Below, piece by piece: positions 17,644 to 27,119 of a DNA stretch of 64,000 nt; positions within the stretch are counted from its first letter, which is position 1, and the number at the start of each line of letters is the position of its first letter. The translations under genes and the position numbers were made by a program. The notes beneath the pieces are model-generated. The model did not search any database and had not been told where the DNA came from. It saw nothing but the letters and a program-made list of their open reading frames with translations. Source of the stretch: Pseudomonadota bacterium (GTDB taxonomy: Bacteria; Desulfobacterota; Desulfobacteria; Desulfobacterales; Desulfobacteraceae); NCBI GenBank assembly GCA_018821535.1, contig JAHJLV010000037.1, forward strand, positions 62,001-126,000. The letters are read 5' to 3'.

Positions 17644-18303
17644 TCACTGCATCACAAAATAGGTAAAATACACATTTCTCACCGTGGTTTTTGGAAAAAG
17701 AGAATTCATCTGTTTGAGCAGATCATATTTAAGCCTGATCTTGCCTTCAGGATTTCTCAGTTCCAGCCAGGTCATGTTTGCCATCTGATCCAGAACAATC
17801 TGCCGGATCTGTTCTTCCACCGCATATATCTGTTTTCGTTCATTTTTATCCACCAGTTCCAGCGCCATGTTAAGACTGATCGTTTTCATGCTTGAACTGC
17901 TTTTAAGGGAAACTCTTTCAAAGGGTTCAAGCTCCATGATATCCTCAAAAGCGATTTCCTCTACAATTCTCACAGAATCCTGATTTGTCGATTGATGAAC
18001 CGGCACACCCGGGCTTTGGGAAACTTCATCCCTGTCATTGAAAACAAAAATCAGAAAACCTGTTCCCATCAGCAATATGCAGACAACAAAAACCGCTGTT
18101 ATAATCATTATTTTTTTTAATGTGAGAATTTTCTTAAACAGAATCTGAAATTTTCCAGACAGACTGTTCATCAATGATGCTTTTTCAACATCCTTGGAAA
18201 CTTTCATGGAATCTTCGGGAACCTCATCCATGGCATTCTCTAAAATATCTTCCATGGAATCATCCAGATCTTCATTCATTTCATCTAAAGGATCTTTTGC
18301 CAA
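17644..18303 (-). CDS. fliL: Flagellar basal-body protein FliL (TTG start)
   Basis: FliL surrounds and stabilises the stator units. I start it at the TTG at 18303 (219 residues, LAKDPLDEMNEDL read with Met first): TGGAG stands five bases before, and a near-perfect sigma-54 promoter lies at 18354-18370. That rules out the longer frame beginning at 18396, upstream of the transcription start. An acidic N-terminus is followed by one membrane helix (about residues 63-87) and the periplasmic domain (from about 115), ending VRNVYFTYFVMQ, the FliL tail. It is first in the operon through fliA to flhX. Confidence 0.93.
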   Translation of the reverse strand: MAKDPLDEMNEDLDDSMEDILENAMDEVPEDSMKVSKDVEKASLMNSLSGKFQILFKKILTLKKIMIITAVFVVCILLMGTGFLIFVFNDRDEVSQSPGVPVHQSTNQDSVRIVEEIAFEDIMELEPFERVSLKSSSSMKTISLNMALELVDKNERKQIYAVEEQIRQIVLDQMANMTWLELRNPEGKIRLKYDLLKQMNSLFPKTTVRNVYFTYFVMQ

Positions 18304-18353
18304 AATAACTCCAGAGATTAAGGGTTCAATACAATTGCGTTGATATGTTGAAA

Positions 18354-18370
18354 AGCAATCCCTGTGCCAA
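18354..18370 (-). promoter_or_regulatory. Sigma-54 promoter of the fliL-to-flhX operon
   Basis: On the minus strand this reads TTGGCACAGGGATTGCT, matching the consensus TTGGCAC-N5-TTGCT in full, with GG and GC 12 bases apart. Transcription should start near 18343, about 40 bases before the TTG of fliL. It is the best sigma-54 match in the window. Confidence 0.92.
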
Positions 18371-18536
18371 GTGTGCAGATTCTTGAATTTAAACACATGC
18401 CTGAAGGCCTAAATTAAACATGGGTGCGATTATAACTGTATTTTCGGTGATTTGCAAAATCTATTATTTCAACCAGACCTGAACCGACCTGAGGGAGACC
18501 TGTCAAGGTCAACGCATAAACGTCACAAAAATGACA

Positions 18537-18571
18537 GCGGGCACAGAAGATTTTTTTTCTCCTGTGCCCGC
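18537..18571 (-). terminator. Hairpin after flgE, probable terminator
   Basis: A perfect 10-base stem, GCGGGCACAG paired with CTGTGCCCGC, around a 15-base loop, 37 bases after the flgE stop. In the flgE direction only a weak T run follows (TCATTTTTG). It separates the fliK-flgD-flgE operon from the fliL promoter; the rest of 18371-18607 shows no gene. Confidence 0.65.
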
Positions 18572-18607
18572 AACAAACGCACACCCAAAACAAAATGTAT
18601 TGTTTTT

Positions 18608-21415
18608 TTATCGTTTCATCTGAATAACCGTCTGCATCATGTCATCCACGGTGGTAACCGTTTTTGAATTGGCCTGAAATCCCCTCTGGTTGGTTATCAG
18701 CGCCACAAACTCTTCAGATATGTCCACATTGGACATTTCAAGGGAATTCGGTGCAAGCGTTCCCAGACCATTCTCACCGGGTTTGTTGGTAATGGCGCCA
18801 CCACTGGCACGGGTTTCTCTGAAAAGGTTTCCGCCCTCATTGGAAAGCCCGTGATTATTCAAAAATTTTGCAAGCCCCACCCGGAACAGCGGGATAAGCT
18901 GGCCATTTGAATAAATACCGGTGATAATTCCGTCCGTGGCCACATCAACCCCCTGAAGGTCCCCTGCGGCATATCCGTCAGCGTCCTGGAAAACAGTCGA
19001 AGAGGCTTTTGAATACTGGGTGGTTGATAAAGAATCATTTACAAAATTAATGCCATCATAGCGGGTACCGATATTCAGCCGGATATCTGTTTCCGTGGAC
19101 CCGAATTCGCCACCCAGAAAATCTGTTGTAAACTCATAATACCCGCTTCTTCTGATATTATCCTTTGAAATCTCCGTCCAGGCCGTGGACCCTTTTATAT
19201 CAAAATTAATTTCACTTCGATCATTGAACGGGTGAGTGCTTGGCCCGAATCTCAGCGGATCGGAAAAGGTAAAAACAATATCATCTGAATCATCTTCGTT
19301 ACCTGATCCATCCAGATCAATAATGGCTTTTGTCTGATCTCCCTTCAGTGTGGCATTGGGATATTCAAACGGGACATAATCCGGGTCTGTGGTAAATCGG
19401 AAACTGTTGAAATTGGCAGGCACGCCACCACCTGAGGTAATATTAAATTCAAGATCATTGGTCTGATCCCGGTCAAAATCAATTGTGATACCGGTAGCGT
19501 AGGTTCCATTGGTAGCAATGCGCGCATTGGGATATTCCAGGGGCGGCGACGGATCAATCTGAAAAGAAATACTCTGACCTGCAGCTGTTGTCAGTGCTGA
19601 GCCGAAACTGTACTGAATAACACTGGAATTGGCTGTATTACCTGGCTCATAGATCTGCAGCTGAACCTGGGTATTATCACTGCCTGCGGTTTGAACAACA
19701 AGGGTTGTTGTGGCAGCACCTGCTGTTGCAGTCCAGGTTGTACCATCCCAGGCCAATACCACTGTCTCCACGGCTCCGGCAGCATCAAGAACTGCCATGA
19801 CGCCTTCGCCCTCTCCAGTGGAAGTGGATAATACAGTCAACAGGGGATCATTAAGCGGCGTAAAATCAAACACCTGGTTGACAACATCTGCCGTTTTCAT
19901 GGGCATGTTCCAATCCCATCCGCCAGCTCCGCCATTTAACCTGATATCATAGATAAAGCTGATATCTCCTGCCACCATGTCCATATCCACCGCATTCAGG
20001 ATGTCAATGGATGCGGTGGTCGTATCGACATTGGCCGGCGCATTGGTGGACAGACCCGTCACCAATGTACCGGATGAATCTGCAGCAAGGGGATTGCTCC
20101 AGTACCATCTTTCAGCAACAGGATTCCAGACAATACCCAGGTTGTCAGAATCCTGATCCATAACTCCCGGATCATTAATCTGCATAGACGTATTGTCATT
20201 GGCTGTGTCCCCAAAATAAGTCAATCCTTCAATCCCCTGGACATGAAGATCATTTTTATCATTGATATCAAACCCGATGGAATCGGTTGCCACAGCTGAC
20301 TGTGCAAACCGGATTCTTAAATCCGGGTCCACATCTGTGGGGTCTGTATTAAACGCCAGGTGAATATTCTGATCATCGGAATACACAATTTTTGCCGTAT
20401 TATACCCATTGGGCAAATCAAAGGCATTAATTATTCCATCATTATTGAGATCTGTAAAATTCCACTGAGACCCATCAAATTCCAGGCTGAATCCATATCC
20501 ATCTGTTGACAGCGCATTATAATCGGCAATTTCATAATTGATATTATCCACCGTGTTCACACCATTGGCGGAAAAATCTCCTATCCGGCCGGTAAATTTG
20601 CTCATGGTAAAATCAAGAACATCGCCTGAACTCTGGGAAAACTGGATGGTCCCTCTTGCCAGAAGCCCCTTGGAATCGGTGCCCTGTACCAGATTCCGGT
20701 TATCTTCCTCCGGATTCATGGTGACGATATATTCCCACTCGGTGCCGGATTTTTTATCATAATAAATTGTAATATCATGGGTTGAGCCCAAAGCATCATA
20801 TGCTTTTACAACTGTCTGGTATTCGTAGCTGGTTCCGCCGATATAGGTGGTTTCCCCGGAATCCCATGAATTTGAAAGCACCACGGCATTTGATGAGGAA
20901 TCCGCATCCAGATTGGTTATCACCGTGATTTCCTCACTCTTTTTAGGCGGACTTGTAAATTCTTCAAGAATCAAATCTGTTACAGACCCCACATCCTCTC
21001 CGGTTTCCTCATCCAGATTCCATCCCTGTACAATATAGCCTTCCGGATTGATCAACTGTCCTGCCTTATCAAAAAAGAAGTTCCCGGCCCGGGTATAGAA
21101 TGTATTTTCAGAATTGGACTGGCGCACAATAAAAAAACCATCCCCACCGATAGACAGGTCCGTGGTGTTCCCCGTGGATTCAAACGAGCCCTGGCCAAAA
21201 TTCTGGGAGACATCCCCCACAGCCATACCACGGCCCATCTGGGCGGAACCTGCCTGGGTGGCAACACTCTCGTACAGGGTATCTGCAAAGGTGGCTCTTC
21301 CCTTTTTAAACCCGATGGTATTTAAATTGGAAATATTATTACCCACAACCTGCAGGGCATTTCCCATATTCTTCAGACCACTGGTTCCTGTAAAAAGTGA
21401 ACTTGATAAAGACAT
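18608..21415 (-). CDS. flgE: Flagellar hook protein FlgE (very long form)
   Basis: FlgE polymerises into the hook. The N-terminus MSLSSSLFTGTSGLKNM and the NISNLNTIGFKKGRATFADT segment, and the C-terminal SNVDISEEFVALITNQRGFQ, are the hook signature. At 935 residues it is more than twice the enteric length (about 400). The extra mass is a large central domain (about residues 300-760) rich in Asp, Asn and Thr, with two partial repeats introduced by PLEYPNARI and PFEYPNATL and with DRDQTNDLEF and DLDGSGNEDDSDD. These Asp/Asn loops could bind calcium. Last gene of the fliK-flgD-flgE operon. Confidence 0.95.
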   Translation of the reverse strand: MSLSSSLFTGTSGLKNMGNALQVVGNNISNLNTIGFKKGRATFADTLYESVATQAGSAQMGRGMAVGDVSQNFGQGSFESTGNTTDLSIGGDGFFIVRQSNSENTFYTRAGNFFFDKAGQLINPEGYIVQGWNLDEETGEDVGSVTDLILEEFTSPPKKSEEITVITNLDADSSSNAVVLSNSWDSGETTYIGGTSYEYQTVVKAYDALGSTHDITIYYDKKSGTEWEYIVTMNPEEDNRNLVQGTDSKGLLARGTIQFSQSSGDVLDFTMSKFTGRIGDFSANGVNTVDNINYEIADYNALSTDGYGFSLEFDGSQWNFTDLNNDGIINAFDLPNGYNTAKIVYSDDQNIHLAFNTDPTDVDPDLRIRFAQSAVATDSIGFDINDKNDLHVQGIEGLTYFGDTANDNTSMQINDPGVMDQDSDNLGIVWNPVAERWYWSNPLAADSSGTLVTGLSTNAPANVDTTTASIDILNAVDMDMVAGDISFIYDIRLNGGAGGWDWNMPMKTADVVNQVFDFTPLNDPLLTVLSTSTGEGEGVMAVLDAAGAVETVVLAWDGTTWTATAGAATTTLVVQTAGSDNTQVQLQIYEPGNTANSSVIQYSFGSALTTAAGQSISFQIDPSPPLEYPNARIATNGTYATGITIDFDRDQTNDLEFNITSGGGVPANFNSFRFTTDPDYVPFEYPNATLKGDQTKAIIDLDGSGNEDDSDDIVFTFSDPLRFGPSTHPFNDRSEINFDIKGSTAWTEISKDNIRRSGYYEFTTDFLGGEFGSTETDIRLNIGTRYDGINFVNDSLSTTQYSKASSTVFQDADGYAAGDLQGVDVATDGIITGIYSNGQLIPLFRVGLAKFLNNHGLSNEGGNLFRETRASGGAITNKPGENGLGTLAPNSLEMSNVDISEEFVALITNQRGFQANSKTVTTVDDMMQTVIQMKR

Positions 21416-21482
21416 AATCCCTCTCCTATTTATTAAAACTCAATATATTGTTGATCATTATACGCTTTGGCATATCACACGG

Positions 21483-22595
21483 CTAATTCACCCCTGTAAT
21501 AGTGGATAGGGCCACCAGACGACCGGAATCATTCATTACAAGATACTGACTGCCATTCATGTATTTAATTCCGGACACTTCTTCCTTCACGCCGACATCA
21601 GCAAACCCTGAACCGGTTTTCACCGTATAATAATACATCCCGTCAGGTACCTGATTTCCTGAATTGGAAACCCCGTTCCAATGAACTGAATTTTCCCCGC
21701 CAGCCGTATCATCAGATGACAAAGAAATAGTGCGAACCAGTTCATCATAGACATCATAAATACTCACAGTGGCAGTTTCAGATTTGTCCAGTTTAAATCC
21801 CAGTTCCTGTCCTGCAACCACCCCGTCTTCTACCAGGACAATAGAGGTGTTTGCGCTCACGGTTTTACCCAGATAAGACACTGCAGAATCCCCTGAATTT
21901 CCACCTGTCTGGTCCTGTCCATTCATGACCGATGTCAGGGATGCAGGATCCAGCAATATGCCCTGAACCACCAGGTAAGGCTTGCCATCATTATAGGTTA
22001 CGCCGTCAACTTTTCCGGTGATGCTTGAAGGCACCTGAGTGTATCCGGACCCTGAATTTGCAAGAACCGTATACTGATAAGATCCATCTTCAACAGCATT
22101 GCCTGCATTATCGGTTCCATCCCAGGAAATCAGATGAGCCCCTGTTTCCTGCTGGCCTTCGTACAAGGTTTTGACCGTATTTCCATCTGCATCAGTGATG
22201 GTGATCATAATATCAGCAGATTTAGACAGATTATAAAAACCGCCTGAAACCGTTCCCTCATCAACATTCATCAGATTCACGTTTCCGGTGACCTGTTTTC
22301 CCAGATAACTCATCATATCGCCTTCTGAATTCTGACTGACAGCACTGGCCATATTTTCCATGGAATCATTCAGATTGATAAGCTGTTCAAGCTGAGAAAA
22401 CTGGGCAAGCTGAGCGGAGAAATCCGTACCATCCATCGGGTTCAGCGGGTCCTGGTTCTGAAGCTGAGCCACAAGCATGCTTAAAAAAGCATCTCTTCCC
22501 AGTGCATCTTCTTTCTGTGTTTTCTTTTTTTCACTGGATTCATAGGAACTGCTTATCTGTTCAAGGGATGAATTTGTTGTGGATGAAATAGCCAT
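21483..22595 (-). CDS. flgD: Hook cap / assembly protein FlgD
   Basis: FlgD caps the growing hook. At 370 residues it has the N-terminal LGRDAFLSMLVAQLQNQDPL and NPMDGTDFSAQLAQFSQLEQL signatures. It then has two FlgD-type Ig-like (FLIG) domains, one near residues 105-200 (SADIMITITDADGNTVKTLY, then DGSYQYTV) and one near 250-345 (TVSIYDVYDELVRTISL, then DGMYYYTV). Enteric FlgD is about 230 residues with one such pair; the duplication makes this one longer. It lies 12 bases after fliK. Confidence 0.94.
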   Translation of the reverse strand: MAISSTTNSSLEQISSSYESSEKKKTQKEDALGRDAFLSMLVAQLQNQDPLNPMDGTDFSAQLAQFSQLEQLINLNDSMENMASAVSQNSEGDMMSYLGKQVTGNVNLMNVDEGTVSGGFYNLSKSADIMITITDADGNTVKTLYEGQQETGAHLISWDGTDNAGNAVEDGSYQYTVLANSGSGYTQVPSSITGKVDGVTYNDGKPYLVVQGILLDPASLTSVMNGQDQTGGNSGDSAVSYLGKTVSANTSIVLVEDGVVAGQELGFKLDKSETATVSIYDVYDELVRTISLSSDDTAGGENSVHWNGVSNSGNQVPDGMYYYTVKTGSGFADVGVKEEVSGIKYMNGSQYLVMNDSGRLVALSTITGVN

Positions 22596-22607
22596 ATGTT
22601 TCTCCTT

Positions 22608-24482
22608 TTATGCGACAAAATGAAGCGAACCCTCATGGTTCAGACTGTTTAAAAGATTGCCGGCATCATTGATTCCTTCGGTACTATCCACGCCAAATCC
22701 TGATTTTTCACGGTGATGATTGCGCTTTGAAGAATCTTTGGCATGATTATTTGCATCTGCCATGGATTGTCTGAAATCAGAATTCATATCCACTTCAAAT
22801 TTTTCAAGCGTCACCCCGGACGCAGAAAGGACCGCTTTCAGTTCTGTGGCATTGGATGTTAAAATTTCTTTGGCAGCAAGGCTTTCGGTCACAATACTGA
22901 CTCTCATGACATCCCCGCTCTTATCAATGGTCATCATCAACCGTCCCAGCTCAGGCGGGTTCAGTTGAAGCCGCAGGGTGTTTTCGCCCTGGTTGATCGC
23001 CCGGACAAGACCTTTGGTGACCTGGTGGGTCACATAGGTGGGCAGATTTCTGAGCGGCATATTTGCTTTTAAATGGTTCAGATTCTGGACAGCCTGGGAA
23101 GATTTTGAATCAGATGCAGACACCTGAGAGTTTTCTGTGGATTTTACCCCTCGGGATGAATTATGTTTCAACACAGTCTCAATTTCTTTCAGCCTCGACT
23201 GGTCAGACTTATCCGCAGGCGTCTGTGCTTTTTCTCCCAGTACTGACGCCATTTCCTTTGCCGCCTGGTGCAAAGGATTCCCGGCTTCTGTCTGAGGTTT
23301 CAAAGCAGGTTTATCGGCATTCATCCCCACTGCAGCATTTTTGAATTCATTTTTTATCCGGTCTGCAGAAAATTCAAAAGGAGATGCTTTTTCAATAGTT
23401 TCTGATTTTGTTTTTATCCCTTTAAATAATGCCGCCAATAGATCCATTGGTTTTTCATCTGTTGCGGCTTTCAGTTGCAAGTCCTGTGAAAAAGCAGTTG
23501 CAGTGGACGATTTTGTCTGGCTGCGAACCGCCTCAAGCGAACGGATCAAATCATCCAGGCTGAAAGCAGATGATTTATTGCCATTTGCATCCAACCCCAA
23601 CTGCCCGAGAATCTGTGCAATATTTTTATCATTGTCTTTTGTCTGATACTGTTCAGATGAATAAAAGGCTGTTTTCTGGATGGACTTCAAATTTTCAATC
23701 ACTGTATCAAGGCTGATCCCTTTATCCCCTTTGTCTGACAATTCCAGTATTTCCCGGATTTTTTCCTGGGGAATACTCATGGAAGACAAAATGGACTGCA
23801 GAAAAGGAATTGTCGATGAAAGCATGAATATCTCTTCATTGCCCCCGATCTGATTGTTTTCTTCAATGGACAGTTCAGAAAGGCTTTCAAGCAATTTATC
23901 AAAAAACGCATCCAGTGATAATAAGCCATCTGATAGTAAATTACTTTCACTCTCGGATGAAAGTTCAGCGATCAGCTTATCAAGATCGCTTTCCTTGAAC
24001 CCGGCCTTTAACAGCATCTTCTTGAGCGCCTCAAGTCCTTCGGCATCAATGGAAAGATTTTTCAGATTTCCTTCAGACAGTGCAAAGAAAACATTTTTCA
24101 GTGCGGCCACAAATTCTGCCCCTTTTTTCCGGCTCAGTTTTTCCAATATATTTTGGATACCGTCATCCGAAGGCAGATTCTGGTCTTTGGTTTTTTTGTC
24201 CAGAGCATCGGTCTTTCGGGTGCTGACCGGATTTATGTCAGACTGACCCGCACCAACCGTATATGCGCTCATTTTATCAGAATCGGCCTGATCAGATCTG
24301 GGGTTCCCGGAACCATCCCTGCAGGAGCTGTCCTGAATTTTTTCCATTGTCTTGTTCAGTTTTTCAGCAAACCCCTGTTTTCCGGATTCAGTTGCTTTCC
24401 CATCCAGCATTCCGGTTTTGGGAAATTCTGACTGAACCATATCCATAAAAACATTGCTCGCATCTGCAAAACTAAAATTCAT
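22608..24482 (-). CDS. fliK: Hook-length control protein FliK
   Basis: FliK measures hook length and triggers FlhB switching. The 624-residue protein has a long low-complexity Ser/Lys/Glu-rich N-terminal ruler region and the conserved C-terminal domain (about 490-575), with LRLQLNPPELGRLMMTIDKS, then SIVTESLAAKEILTSNATEL and LKAVLSASGVTLEKFEVD. It is the first gene of the fliK-flgD-flgE operon, with a sigma-54 promoter 39 bases upstream. The large size fits the long hook protein. A shorter FliK-like protein lies at 4469-5530. Confidence 0.94.
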   Translation of the reverse strand: MNFSFADASNVFMDMVQSEFPKTGMLDGKATESGKQGFAEKLNKTMEKIQDSSCRDGSGNPRSDQADSDKMSAYTVGAGQSDINPVSTRKTDALDKKTKDQNLPSDDGIQNILEKLSRKKGAEFVAALKNVFFALSEGNLKNLSIDAEGLEALKKMLLKAGFKESDLDKLIAELSSESESNLLSDGLLSLDAFFDKLLESLSELSIEENNQIGGNEEIFMLSSTIPFLQSILSSMSIPQEKIREILELSDKGDKGISLDTVIENLKSIQKTAFYSSEQYQTKDNDKNIAQILGQLGLDANGNKSSAFSLDDLIRSLEAVRSQTKSSTATAFSQDLQLKAATDEKPMDLLAALFKGIKTKSETIEKASPFEFSADRIKNEFKNAAVGMNADKPALKPQTEAGNPLHQAAKEMASVLGEKAQTPADKSDQSRLKEIETVLKHNSSRGVKSTENSQVSASDSKSSQAVQNLNHLKANMPLRNLPTYVTHQVTKGLVRAINQGENTLRLQLNPPELGRLMMTIDKSGDVMRVSIVTESLAAKEILTSNATELKAVLSASGVTLEKFEVDMNSDFRQSMADANNHAKDSSKRNHHREKSGFGVDSTEGINDAGNLLNSLNHEGSLHFVA

Positions 24483-24520
24483 AAAACACCTTTTAATAAA
24501 TTTCTTTTTACAGACAAAGG

Positions 24521-24536
24521 AGCAATGATCATGCCA
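24521..24536 (-). promoter_or_regulatory. Sigma-54 promoter of the fliK-flgD-flgE operon
   Basis: On the minus strand TGGCATGATCATTGCT, with GG and GC 12 bases apart. It ends 39 bases before the fliK ATG. Behind it, 24536-24577 has a perfect 7-base inverted repeat (ACCTGTT / AACAGGT) that could be a regulator site, though this is weak. Confidence 0.85.
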
Positions 24537-24689
24537 CCTGTTTGAGGATATCTTTTTTACTTAGATGTTCAACAGGTTACACGTTTTCAGGTTTGGCGGA
24601 TAAATGGGGTCGGATAAATTTTTGGAACATATTTCCCGGCTGATTGAAGTGATATGGGAAAATATTACCGGATAGGAAACATGTCGAAT

Positions 24690-25319
24690 TTATTTCCTTT
24701 TAAAGGCGAGACGTTCACTGATTTTAGCGGCCTTTTCGCTTTCGACAAATGCCAGGATCTGAGATGCAGATGCTTCACGCATTCTTAAAAAAATCTCCTG
24801 GGCCACCTCCAGGTTCATCTTGTCAACAATCTGTGCGGCATTTTTGGGTTTCATGCCGGCATACATCTTTACAAGCCGCCCGATCTTGGCTTCATATTCA
24901 GCTTCTTTGTCCAGCTCTTTCTGGGTTTTTATTTTTGTCAGGGCTGCCATGTCTTCTGCGACCTGTTTTTTTAAGGCATTAAAATTTTCTATCTTCTCGT
25001 CAAGCTGTTCTTCAAACACTGCAAGTTCTTTTCTCCCCTGCTCCAGCAGCATAAGCTGTTTTTCAACCATGGTCCTTTTTTCTTCAAGTCCCCTTAAAAC
25101 AACCTTGGCAGGATCAGGACACTCAGGGCATTCAGGGCAGGGTTCTTTTTTTTCAGCATCTTCAGTTTCCTCCTTGGACCTGGAATCTTTTTTCCCATCA
25201 TCATCCGCAGCCACTGCAGATGATGTCTGCATGAACACCCCTGCGTCATCCGGGTATAAAAAAACAAATGTGAAAAAACAGATCAGAAAAAAAACGGTGA
25301 TTTTTTTATAGTGTTTCAT
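24690..25319 (-). CDS. motE: MotE-family periplasmic protein with a CPxCPxCP cluster
   Basis: MotE proteins are periplasmic chaperone-like partners of MotB-type stators, with similarity to the MgtE N-terminal fold. The 209-residue protein has a signal segment (about 7-37), a long coiled coil (75-140) and the MgtE-N-like end (KMYAGMKPKNAAQIVDKMNL, then VAQEIFLRMREASASQILAF). Unusual is a Cys cluster at residues 61-67, PCPECPECPDP, between signal and coiled coil, able to bind metal or form disulfides. It overlaps fliJ by 14 bases and ends the flgB operon. Confidence 0.85.
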   Translation of the reverse strand: MKHYKKITVFFLICFFTFVFLYPDDAGVFMQTSSAVAADDDGKKDSRSKEETEDAEKKEPCPECPECPDPAKVVLRGLEEKRTMVEKQLMLLEQGRKELAVFEEQLDEKIENFNALKKQVAEDMAALTKIKTQKELDKEAEYEAKIGRLVKMYAGMKPKNAAQIVDKMNLEVAQEIFLRMREASASQILAFVESEKAAKISERLAFKRK

Positions 25320-25764
25320 TGGATATTGTCCTGGCTGTTTTTAAAGAGGATATCTCATCCTGATTTTTTTGTTCATCTGCTGCCGCTTCCTGAGTATATT
25401 GGGCTCTTAATTTTTTACGGTAAATCTCCATGGCCTTTTTATCAATGGTTTTTTTCTTCAGTTCCAGCAGTTTTTCCTGTAAAATTTTTTCCAGATGAAT
25501 TTTTCTGATTTTTTCTTCTTTGATGCTGCCTTCCAGAGACTGGCTGTACTGATGATACTGCCTGAATACAGATGCGCTGACGCCTTTGGATACAATGGTT
25601 TCAATATTTTGCGCATTTAAGTGTTTCATCTGATCCAGATTTATAATCTGTTCTTCACAGGTTTTCACTTCCAGATGTGCTTTAGCTGTTTTCTGCTGGG
25701 CAATCCGCTCCTGATATTTTCTGTAATTCAGTAAGGGGTCCAGTTTGAATTTAAATTTTTTCAT
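25306..25764 (-). CDS. fliJ: Flagellar export chaperone FliJ
   Basis: FliJ is the coiled-coil stalk of the FliI ATPase. The 152-residue length is normal. It starts MKKFKFKLDPLLNYRK, a typical FliJ opening, and is almost wholly helical with charged heptads. It overlaps fliI by four bases and motE by 14. Sequence is weakly conserved in this family, so the call rests on the N-terminus, size and position. Confidence 0.9.
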   Translation of the reverse strand: MKKFKFKLDPLLNYRKYQERIAQQKTAKAHLEVKTCEEQIINLDQMKHLNAQNIETIVSKGVSASVFRQYHQYSQSLEGSIKEEKIRKIHLEKILQEKLLELKKKTIDKKAMEIYRKKLRAQYTQEAAADEQKNQDEISSLKTARTISNETL

Positions 25765-27119
25765 GCCTTACCTTTACCTTTGGGAGCATCGTTGATGCCC
25801 AGGGCTTTTTTCAGTCCGTCAACACTTGCCTTCATATCTGATTTTCGGTTCATACCCTGCCTTAAAAACTGCACCAGCCCCGGCATTAAACGCTTTGCTT
25901 CATCCACACCCGGATCTGAACCGTCAATATATGCACCAATGGTAATCATGTCTTCAGCATTGCGATACGCCGCCATCACACTCACCGCTTTATCCCGGAC
26001 TGCCACATGTTCTTTTTCACTCACATCCCTCATAACCCTGGAAACACTTGCCAGGACATCAATCGCAGGATAATGACCCCGGTTGGCAAGGTCTCTGGAT
26101 AAAACAATATGACCATCAACAATAGACCGGACCGTATCTCCGACAGGGTCATTCAGATCATCACCTTCCACCAGGACCGTATAAATCCCGGTGATAGACC
26201 CGCCGTTTTCAATATTTCCGGCCCTTTCAAGCAGAATCGGGATCTTGACAAAAAATGAAGGTGTATACCCTCTTGATGTCGGCGGTTCACCGGCAGCAAG
26301 CCCCACATCCCTTGAAGACATGGCAAAACGGGTAATGGAGTCCACCATTAAAAGAACATCTTTTCCCTGATCTCTGAAATATTCAGCAACGGTTGTGGCA
26401 AGATAGGCACCGCGCATCCTCACCAGGGGCGGAGAATCCGAGGTTGCAGCAATCACCACAGCTCTTTTCAGTCCTTCTTCTCCCAGTGTTTCAGTCACAA
26501 AATCCTTAACTTCCCGGCCTCGCTCACCAATCAGACCAATGACCACAACATCTGCGGCCGTATGTTTGGTCATCATTCCCATCAAAACACTTTTTCCCAC
26601 GCCGGAACCGGCCATGATCGCCATTCTCTGACCTTTTCCAAGGGTAATCATGCTGTTAATTGCCGCCACCCCCACATCCAGAGGCTGCTTGATCTGCTCC
26701 CTGTCCATGGGGCCGATGGGCTGCCCGAACAGGTCGTATTCATGGGTAATCTCAATATCCCCCTTGCCGTCTATCGGATTTCCCATGCCATCGATGATCC
26801 TTCCCAGCAGATGATCTGACACCCCCACCTTCTGGGAAGACGCCACCGGGATAATACGGCTTCCCAGGCTGACTCCGCGAATATCTCCATAGGGCATGAA
26901 CAGCGCCTGTTCCTTTTTAAAGCCCACGACTTCCGACAGAATTTTTTTGCCCTGGCCATTTATGATACTGCAAAGTCCGCCAATGCCCAAACCGACACTG
27001 TCTCCCTGGGCAATCAGTCCAACCACCTGGGATATCCTGCCCTCGGGCTTCATGGTGACACATTGATCCACAGCTTTAATGTATCTGGCAAAATCAATTT
27101 TATCCAGATGTGCCGGCAT
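25761..27119 (-). CDS. fliI: Flagellar export ATPase FliI
   Basis: FliI is the F1-beta-like ATPase that unfolds and feeds export substrates. At 452 residues it is full length. It has Walker A GSGVGKSVL (about 165-173), the GLIGERGREVKDFV segment, Walker B LLMVDSITRFAMSSRDVGLA and GEPPTSRGYTPSFF, the flagellar ATPase hallmark. The ATG directly follows the fliH stop, so it is translationally coupled. Confidence 0.97.
   Translation of the reverse strand: MPAHLDKIDFARYIKAVDQCVTMKPEGRISQVVGLIAQGDSVGLGIGGLCSIINGQGKKILSEVVGFKKEQALFMPYGDIRGVSLGSRIIPVASSQKVGVSDHLLGRIIDGMGNPIDGKGDIEITHEYDLFGQPIGPMDREQIKQPLDVGVAAINSMITLGKGQRMAIMAGSGVGKSVLMGMMTKHTAADVVVIGLIGERGREVKDFVTETLGEEGLKRAVVIAATSDSPPLVRMRGAYLATTVAEYFRDQGKDVLLMVDSITRFAMSSRDVGLAAGEPPTSRGYTPSFFVKIPILLERAGNIENGGSITGIYTVLVEGDDLNDPVGDTVRSIVDGHIVLSRDLANRGHYPAIDVLASVSRVMRDVSEKEHVAVRDKAVSVMAAYRNAEDMITIGAYIDGSDPGVDEAKRLMPGLVQFLRQGMNRKSDMKASVDGLKKALGINDAPKGKGKA

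Noticed and set aside
19500..20100. Central part of flgE, considered as inserted foreign DNA
   Set aside because: The reading frame is continuous and composition is like the rest of the gene; it is better explained as an expanded hook domain.
24536..24577. Inverted repeat ACCTGTT / AACAGGT behind the fliK promoter, considered as an activator site
   Set aside because: Loop of 28 bases, overlap with the -24 element, and no similar repeat seen at the other sigma-54 promoters.
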